From Fodinibius sp034521915 (lineage in GTDB: Bacteria; Bacteroidota; Rhodothermia; Balneolales; Balneolaceae): a stretch of 64,000 nt of DNA. Every line of letters begins with the position of its first letter. The first letter of the stretch is position 1. This document shows positions 58,953 through 64,000 of the stretch, piece after piece. The translations under genes were made by a program, and so were the position numbers. Below the pieces are notes generated by a model that worked only from the letters and a program-made list of their open reading frames with translations, had not been told where the DNA came from and did not search any database. The stretch lies in the NCBI RefSeq assembly GCF_034521915.1, contig NZ_JAXHLU010000021.1, forward strand, positions 1-64,000, in the 5' to 3' direction.

Positions 58953-60281
58953 TTATTCCTTCATTCCAGCTTTCTCCATCGCTTCTTTTGCCTTTTCATC
59001 CATACCTAAGAAGGTGTAAATTTGGAATAGGCTTCTCCAGTAATTTTTGTTATCCGGGTCAAGTTCTACAGCTTTTTCGTAATACTTCATGGCTTGACGG
59101 ATATTTTCTTTTCCAACTTTGTCAAGCCTTGCAGCCTCTTTGTTATCTGTTGTCCGGTTACGGCGGTCAAAATAGGTTTTCGCTTTATTTTGATAGATAA
59201 CGCCCAGTGTTTCGTAAGCGGCAGGATCATTAGGACGGTATTCAAGAGCTACTTTTATTTCCTCTTCAGCTCTTTTAGTGAGCTCATTCATTTCTTTCAT
59301 CAGCTTTTCATTTTCGCTGCTGAGAGATTCAATCTTACTTTTTATTTCTTCTTTATCAGATTGGTCTGCTTGGTTGAATTGTTTTTGCAGCTTCATAATT
59401 TCTTGCGAATTGGTATTCAGTGAGTCCCTTATCCGCAAAGCTTGTTGATAAAGTTTGGTACCCATTACTAAGCGGTACTGTGGGTTTTTGGGATCTTGCT
59501 CAACAAGTTTATTGAGAGTGGCAATGGCTTTTTCGTCTTCTCCAACTCTACCATAAGCATCGGCAAGTGCAGAAGCAATACGTTCACTACCGGGATATCG
59601 TTCTTGTCCTTCTTCAAAAACTTCTACTACCTTATCATGTTTGTCTAAATTGTAGTAGTAATTGCCTAAGTGGAGATAGTCAACGGTATCGATCTCTGAC
59701 TCAGGAATCATATTCATGTACTTGTCTTTGGCAGAAACAGCTTCTTCAAATTCTTTATTTCTGGCAGAAATCTGAGCATAGACATTCCAGGAACTGGCAC
59801 TGTCTGGTAAAACCTTGGTTGCATTTTTCAGGTGTTGCATAGAGAGTTTCATCGGATTATCGACCGTACTCATAACACTGTCATTGGTAGCAAGGTCAAT
59901 CCCTCGTTGAAATTCGGTCTGCCATATGGCAACTTTAACGCCGGATATATTATTAATCTTACTGGGTACATTTTCAGATGTATCAGCAACGCTTTTCGCC
60001 GTTTCAAAAGCTTTATTCATTTGTTCATAATAATCCGCACGTTCTGTGGGATCATCTTGTGATCTGGCAAGCTCTCCCAAAGCAACAGCTTTGTAATAAT
60101 ATCCTAGCGGATCGCCCGGATATTGTTCGATAGATTTTTCAGCTGAAGCAATAGCAGCTTCAAAATCCTGATTTTTAAGATTATTTTGAGCTTCGTCGGC
60201 TAGCGGATTCGAACTTCCGCATCCTATCAAAATAACCGTAAGCAACGTTACAAGTAAATGTGGTAATTTTTTAATAAACAT
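58953..60281 (-). CDS. TPR-repeat lipoprotein
   Basis: A 442-residue lipoprotein (LLTVILIGCGSSNPLADE) with TPR repeats from about 30 to 440, among them FEAAIASAEKSIEQYPGDPL, LGNYYYNLDKHDKVVEVFEE and AMKYYEKAVELDPDNKNYWR. A charged coiled-coil stretch (about 295-345, KLQKQFNQADQSDKEEIKSK) interrupts the repeats. It is the first gene of the minus-strand run that includes its paralogue, the PLP enzyme and the thiolase. Divergent from the alpha/beta hydrolase gene across an intergenic region with a perfect inverted repeat. Confidence 0.9.
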   Translation of the reverse strand: MFIKKLPHLLVTLLTVILIGCGSSNPLADEAQNNLKNQDFEAAIASAEKSIEQYPGDPLGYYYKAVALGELARSQDDPTERADYYEQMNKAFETAKSVADTSENVPSKINNISGVKVAIWQTEFQRGIDLATNDSVMSTVDNPMKLSMQHLKNATKVLPDSASSWNVYAQISARNKEFEEAVSAKDKYMNMIPESEIDTVDYLHLGNYYYNLDKHDKVVEVFEEGQERYPGSERIASALADAYGRVGEDEKAIATLNKLVEQDPKNPQYRLVMGTKLYQQALRIRDSLNTNSQEIMKLQKQFNQADQSDKEEIKSKIESLSSENEKLMKEMNELTKRAEEEIKVALEYRPNDPAAYETLGVIYQNKAKTYFDRRNRTTDNKEAARLDKVGKENIRQAMKYYEKAVELDPDNKNYWRSLFQIYTFLGMDEKAKEAMEKAGMKE

Positions 60282-60328
60282 GGTTTCTGATTGCTATAAA
60301 TTCAATGTTATTAGAATATTCATTTGTG

Positions 60329-60365
60329 ATTGCAGAAAGTAATCATATATAGTCCTTTCTGCAAT
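60329..60365. promoter_or_regulatory. perfect 11-bp inverted repeat in a divergent promoter region
   Basis: ATTGCAGAAAG (60329-60339) and CTTTCTGCAAT (60355-60365) are perfect complements separated by 15 bases. There is no T-run, so it is not a terminator. The spacing of about 26 bases between centres (roughly 2.5 turns) suits a dimeric repressor, or a hairpin in either leader RNA. Confidence 0.5.
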
Positions 60366-60433
60366 ATTAATGCATAATTTTATTATATTGCACGCTTACA
60401 AATTACAGTCTATTAACCCAGGTATCAATTTAT

Positions 60434-61237
60434 ATGTTCGGCAGCAGTCATTTCGATAGTCACCATTACAACGGTTTCGAATATCTCAATATTTCAAAGG
60501 GAACAGAGGACTCCGCGAACCTGGTCTTTTTACACGGTATGTTTGGGGGATTAAGCAATTATGATGCTTTGGTTGAATATATAGATGACTATAATATTTA
60601 CGTGCCCGCGATTCCTATCTATGAGTTTAAGGCCCGAAAGCTGACATTTACAAATATGGCCAAATGGCTGCATTCATTTATGGAGGCTTTAGAGATTAAA
60701 AATCCTATTTTACTGGGTAATTCTATGGGAGGTCATCTGGCCCTCGAGTATACGGTACAACACCCGGAGAATGTGGAGGCTCTAATTTTGACCGGAAGTT
60801 CCGGACTACAGGAAAGAGATTTTGGTTCTACCTTTCCTCGTCGCAACGATCGTGATTATGTGCGTAAACAGGCAGCTATTACATTTTATGATGATGATTT
60901 TGTGACTGAAGAGCTCATGGATGAAATTATGGAAGTGATAAATGACCGGTCGAATTTATTGAATGTATTAGCTATAGCCCGGGAAACACATGAATACAAT
61001 ATGAAAGATTATTTGCCTGATATTGATCAGGAGGTCTTGCTGATTTGGGGGAAACAAGATGAGATTACGCCTCCCGATGTTGCGGAGGAGTTTCATGAGG
61101 CTTTGCCAAACTCCCAACTCAAATGGATAGACCAGTGTGGTCATGCTCCCATGATGGAGCATCCCGAAAAATTCGCTTTATATTTAAATGAGTTTTTAAC
61201 TGAGTTGAAAAATAAAAATGCAACGTCAATAAAATAG
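60434..61237 (+). CDS. alpha/beta-fold hydrolase
   Basis: A 267-residue hydrolase. The nucleophile elbow is LLGNSMGGHLALEY, the acid is in LLIWGKQDEITPPDVAEEFH and the His is in IDQCGHAPMMEHPEKFALYL; the oxyanion segment is LVFLHGMFGGLSNYD. It is similar to the esterase/C-C hydrolase group but the substrate is unknown. The RidA gene follows after 12 bases, suggesting one transcript. Confidence 0.92.
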   Translation: MFGSSHFDSHHYNGFEYLNISKGTEDSANLVFLHGMFGGLSNYDALVEYIDDYNIYVPAIPIYEFKARKLTFTNMAKWLHSFMEALEIKNPILLGNSMGGHLALEYTVQHPENVEALILTGSSGLQERDFGSTFPRRNDRDYVRKQAAITFYDDDFVTEELMDEIMEVINDRSNLLNVLAIARETHEYNMKDYLPDIDQEVLLIWGKQDEITPPDVAEEFHEALPNSQLKWIDQCGHAPMMEHPEKFALYLNEFLTELKNKNATSIK

Positions 61238-61249
61238 TATTTACACATT

Positions 61250-61627
61250 ATGAAGAAAATCATTCATACTTCAAATGCTCCGGAAGCTATAGGCCCTTAC
61301 AGTCAGGCTGTTGTTCATGATAACTTGGTATATTGTTCGGGACAAATAGGACTGGATCCCGATAGCATGGAGTTTGTCGGAGACGATGTTAGCTCTCAGT
61401 CAGAACAAGTCATGAAAAATTTACAAGCTGTTTTGGACGAAGCCGGTTCCGGTTTTGACAAGGTCATTAAATGCAGCATTTTTCTGGATGATATGGATAA
61501 CTTTGGAACCGTTAATGAAATTTATGGCAATTACTTTGAGAGTGATCCACCTGCCCGAGAAACGGTTGCGGTTAAAACGTTACCTAAAAACTGCAAGGTT
61601 GAGATTGGCTGTATTGCACATCTTTGA
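61250..61627 (+). CDS. ridA: RidA-family enamine/imine deaminase
   Basis: A 125-residue RidA protein of full length: IIHTSNAPEAIGPYSQAVVH at the N-terminus, VYCSGQIGLDPDSMEFV and KVIKCSIFLDDMDNFGTVNE in the middle, and PARETVAVKTLPKNCKVEIG at the end, which carries the catalytic Arg and Glu. RidA hydrolyses reactive 2-aminoacrylate, produced by PLP enzymes such as the one at 56543. The gene ends before a strong two-way terminator. Confidence 0.95.
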   Translation: MKKIIHTSNAPEAIGPYSQAVVHDNLVYCSGQIGLDPDSMEFVGDDVSSQSEQVMKNLQAVLDEAGSGFDKVIKCSIFLDDMDNFGTVNEIYGNYFESDPPARETVAVKTLPKNCKVEIGCIAHL

Positions 61628-61655
61628 TTAACAGGATAGTTTTCTATAAAGCAGG

Positions 61656-61690
61656 AGGGAGAAGCTGTCAGACAGTTTCTCCCTTTTTTA
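61656..61690. terminator. bidirectional terminator between ridA and the M23 gene
   Basis: AGGGAGAAGCTGTC (61656-61669) and GACAGTTTCTCCCT (61671-61684) give a long stem with one G-U pair, followed by TTTTTTA on the plus strand. The minus strand has AAA-rich flanks on the other side, so it is stronger for plus-strand termination. Confidence 0.85.
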
Positions 61691-63616
61691 TTTATTTTCC
61701 ATTTCAAAAATCCGCTCTGCTTTGTTTCCCATTTCATCATAGGCAATAACCTTAATTTTTACAGATTCAGAAGGCGTAAAATTAGGGTGATAATAGACAA
61801 AGCGATCATTCTCAGGTTCAAACTCAGCAATTCCCTGATTGCCATTAACGAATATTTTTGACCTGCCATAATTAATTCCGGAAAGTTTATCTACAGCATC
61901 TATATAGATAATCCATTTAGCATCTGGACGTTGCTGTATGCGTGGATTTTTTATTTCAGGAGCTGATAAATCTTTTTTCAAAGAAAAGTGACCCAAGGTT
62001 TCGGCCCTGCCGATGATATGTGACCTTGTAAAGGTTGTAGGTATTAATTCCCACTTGTCATCCTCCTGATCAAAACTGTAAAACGAGAGTTTAGATGTAT
62101 CGATTAAAGCACTATCACGGGCGGTATAAAATGAGAATTCATTGTTAACGGGGTAGGCGTTAGGTATTACATCCACAGTTAGGGAATCTTTGGTAAAACT
62201 ATTAACAGACATGCCCACCGAAACAGTATCGTAAAAAGTTTGCTTGGGAAATACTGCAAAGTGGTTTTGATCTGCAGTAGAAATAAAAGAGAGGGATTGA
62301 GGCGTAATTCGGTAGAGTTGCAGTGGCCCCGACTCCGGAGTATTAACAAAGAGAGATTTTTGTTCTTTTAGATCTACAACAATACCGTTGGCATGTTCAA
62401 TAAGTTCTTCTTTATCAGCAATTACAAGAGTGGTGTGTTCATATTGGTTATAGGGGATCGTAACCCAATCCGAAAACCAGTGCCACTGTTCGGGGGATAC
62501 AGCATTGAGCGATGAGTTACGATTCGTGAATGAACGATTCTGTTTTTGTTGTAGATCCTCTTGGACATTAAGAGTGAGTTTGGCGGTAGAAGTATTGTCG
62601 TAATAATCTTTTGCTGTGATGGTAACTTGATGCGTTCCCACTGGCAGATTTAGGACGCCATTTTGACTATTCGTCTCATAAAACGGTAGGGAGTTTCCAT
62701 CGGCTATATATAGTCGCTGAAATCCTTTGTCCGTATTCTTTAAAATGGGATATACGCGATCAATGAACATCTGGTGGGTTTCATTGTACGAAAAACTGTC
62801 TACCTTGGAACTAAAAAAATGTTCGCCATTTACGTTAAGATTGAGATCATAAACGGCATAACTGTTATGAACATTATTGGATTGATCAAAGGCATTGAGA
62901 CCTAAGCCAATGGGTCCTTGAGCTGTAATAGTACCAAAGCTGTATGATCCATTTTCAAGTTTTGACCTTTTGGTATAGATGGCATTTACTCCTTCTATGG
63001 TAGATTTGGGACTGAGTGGCTCTACAGAAAGGTCCCTGATTTGGGGAGGAATATTGTCTTTCACGGATAAGTTCGTCAGCAGGGGATTAAATGGCTTGTG
63101 TGTGGGCGTACGAAGCTCAAAATGAAGGTGGGGCGGGCCAATACCCGATGCGCCACTGTATCCAATAAGATCACCTTGTTTAATCGTAATATTTCGCCAT
63201 CCCCAGAACTTTTCTATTTCAAATTGATAATCCTCGGCAAAACGAACAGAATCAGCTAGCTGCTGAAGCTTATTATTAAAAGAGAGGAGGTGGGCATATA
63301 CAGAGTAGGAGCCATCATCGTGTTTTAAGTAGATGACTTTTCCGTAGCCTCTTGGTCCAATAGCAACGCGGTCAACAATGCCATCACGGGTAGCGTAAAC
63401 TTCATATCCCTTTCGTCCCCAGGTTTTGATGTCCAAAGCAGCATGAAAGTGCGCCGCTCGTGTTTCCCCAAAAGTGGAAGATAGATACCTGCTGGCATCC
63501 GTTGGCCAGGCATAGTGGGCTTGGGTTGGATCAAAAGAATGCGACTCCTGGGCTGATAACGGGTGAGCAACAAGCCCAATAAAAAGAGTGATAACAAATA
63601 GAAGGCGAATATTCAT
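61688..63616 (-). CDS. M23-family peptidase with large C-terminal beta domain
   Basis: A 642-residue exported protein with signal peptide (MNIRLLFVITLFIGLVAHPL). The N-terminal LytM/M23 domain (about 35-185) has AHFHAALDIKTWGRKGYEVY (HxxxD), VYAHLLSF and GPPHLHFELRTP, the full zinc set. This is followed by roughly 450 residues of beta-sandwich repeats. M23 enzymes cut peptidoglycan cross-bridges or act as non-catalytic LytM regulators; the intact motif suggests activity. The start (63616) is four bases from the stop of the FAH-family gene. Confidence 0.92.
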   Translation of the reverse strand: MNIRLLFVITLFIGLVAHPLSAQESHSFDPTQAHYAWPTDASRYLSSTFGETRAAHFHAALDIKTWGRKGYEVYATRDGIVDRVAIGPRGYGKVIYLKHDDGSYSVYAHLLSFNNKLQQLADSVRFAEDYQFEIEKFWGWRNITIKQGDLIGYSGASGIGPPHLHFELRTPTHKPFNPLLTNLSVKDNIPPQIRDLSVEPLSPKSTIEGVNAIYTKRSKLENGSYSFGTITAQGPIGLGLNAFDQSNNVHNSYAVYDLNLNVNGEHFFSSKVDSFSYNETHQMFIDRVYPILKNTDKGFQRLYIADGNSLPFYETNSQNGVLNLPVGTHQVTITAKDYYDNTSTAKLTLNVQEDLQQKQNRSFTNRNSSLNAVSPEQWHWFSDWVTIPYNQYEHTTLVIADKEELIEHANGIVVDLKEQKSLFVNTPESGPLQLYRITPQSLSFISTADQNHFAVFPKQTFYDTVSVGMSVNSFTKDSLTVDVIPNAYPVNNEFSFYTARDSALIDTSKLSFYSFDQEDDKWELIPTTFTRSHIIGRAETLGHFSLKKDLSAPEIKNPRIQQRPDAKWIIYIDAVDKLSGINYGRSKIFVNGNQGIAEFEPENDRFVYYHPNFTPSESVKIKVIAYDEMGNKAERIFEMENK

Positions 63617-63619
63617 CGG

Positions 63620-64000
63620 TTATTCTACGGTTACAGAAATTGTTGCCAGTCCATTACTTAAAGAAGCCTTAATGGTATCTCCCGTGGTTATAGCTGATAC
63701 TCCTTTGGGCGTACCGGTTAAGATGATGTCGCCGGGTTGCAGGGTAAAAATAGTCGATAAATAGTGGATAAGATCAGCCACAGTGTGAATCATCAGCTTG
63801 GTACTGTCCGATTGCCGACCCTCGTTATTTACTGATATTTGTAAATGTAGATTCTGGGGATCTTCAATCAGATCCTTTTCGACGAACGTACTCAGTGGAG
63901 CAAAAGTATCAAATCCCTTGGCAACGGTCCACGGATGACCTTTTTCTTTGGCCTTTTGCTGAATGTCGCGAGCGGTTACATCAATCCCGATACCGTATCC
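63620..64000 (-). CDS. fumarylacetoacetate hydrolase family protein (C-terminal part, runs off the window)
   Basis: The last 126 residues of an FAH-family enzyme: ending TARDIQQKAKEKGHPWTVAK, TKLMIHTVADLIHYLSTIFT, LQPGDIILTGTPKGVSAITT and GDTIKASLSNGLATISVTVE. GDxxxTGTPxGV is the family signature. Members hydrolyse C-C bonds of fumarylacetoacetate or acylpyruvates; which applies is not clear without the missing N-terminal half. It is co-directional with the M23 gene. Confidence 0.9.
   Translation of the reverse strand, partial: GYGIGIDVTARDIQQKAKEKGHPWTVAKGFDTFAPLSTFVEKDLIEDPQNLHLQISVNNEGRQSDSTKLMIHTVADLIHYLSTIFTLQPGDIILTGTPKGVSAITTGDTIKASLSNGLATISVTVE

Noticed and set aside
57690..60300. 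SAM or cobalamin riboswitch upstream of the Cys/Met PLP enzyme
   Set aside because: The upstream gene ends 12 bases away, leaving no space, and no riboswitch core was seen in the 60282-60433 leader region.
1..64000. CRISPR arrays, tRNA and rRNA genes
   Set aside because: No regularly spaced identical repeats and no cloverleaf-like or rRNA-like segments were seen by eye on either strand; a covariance search was not possible.

Overview
The window looks like chromosomal DNA of a Gram-negative, aerobic, chemoheterotrophic bacterium related to Bacteroidota, most likely Balneolota/Rhodothermota. This rests on moderate GC, lipobox lipoproteins, a PorV-type type IX secretion (T9SS) protein beside a cargo protein with a T9SS-like C-terminal domain, an M56/TonB plus BlaI pair, and M23, TPR and DUF5683-like envelope proteins. 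The lineage is inferred from gene content only; no rRNA or tRNA was seen.

Layout. 1-8.1 kb (minus strand): a phenylacetate catabolic operon, in transcription order paaA-paaB-paaC-paaD-paaG-[FitAB-like toxin-antitoxin, opposite strand]-paaH-paaI-paaJ-paaY. PaaE, PaaK, PaaZ and PaaF are not in the window. 8.3-10.7 kb (plus): hppD-hmgA, which take 4-hydroxyphenylpyruvate through homogentisate to maleylacetoacetate, from a divergent promoter region, so two aromatic routes share one locus. 11.2-18.7 kb: an SF1 helicase, a subtilase lipoprotein, a secreted protein of unknown function, a histidine kinase with a degraded ATP site, and a protein-isoaspartate methyltransferase. 18.8-29.3 kb (mostly plus): a fatty-acid activation and beta-oxidation block (two acyl-CoA ligases, hotdog thioesterase, frameshifted FadN-type dehydrogenase/hydratase, thiolase, dienoyl-CoA-reductase-like SDR) carrying two four-helix-bundle (S23/IVP-like) genes bracketed by inverted repeats. 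29.3-31.2 kb: an oxidoreductase-like protein, PspC, and a phosphatidylcholine synthase.

31.2-37.6 kb is an accessory zone: a decayed tyrosine integrase, an orphan small gene, a tandem pair of repeats ending in terminator hairpins, three cassette-like small lipoprotein genes whose spacers share a core, and two copies of a MITE-like element flanking an M56/BlaI pair. 37.6-42.3 kb holds a LOG-like protein and a light-repair cluster (FeS photolyase/cryptochrome, aldo/keto reductase, class II CPD photolyase). 42.3-55.1 kb (minus) holds purine phosphorylase, MBL hydrolase, PhoH (with no ordinary start codon), rpe, a PASTA protein, envelope proteins, a large beta-propeller/beta-barrel protein, an M6-like T9SS cargo lacking its zinc ligands, and PorV. 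55.3-60.3 kb (minus): two TPR lipoproteins, a Cys/Met-metabolism PLP enzyme and a thiolase in one run. 60.4-64 kb: alpha/beta hydrolase and RidA (plus), then an M23 protein and the C-terminal part of an FAH-family enzyme (minus).

The most unusual signals are intergenic: families of palindromic repeats that abut stop codons, and purine-rich/pyrimidine-rich inverted arms that occur both empty and wrapped around four-helix-bundle genes. There are also two single-base frameshifts (paaY, fadN), one lost start codon (phoH), and an Illumina-adapter-like 13-mer near the left end, so base-level errors should be excluded first.
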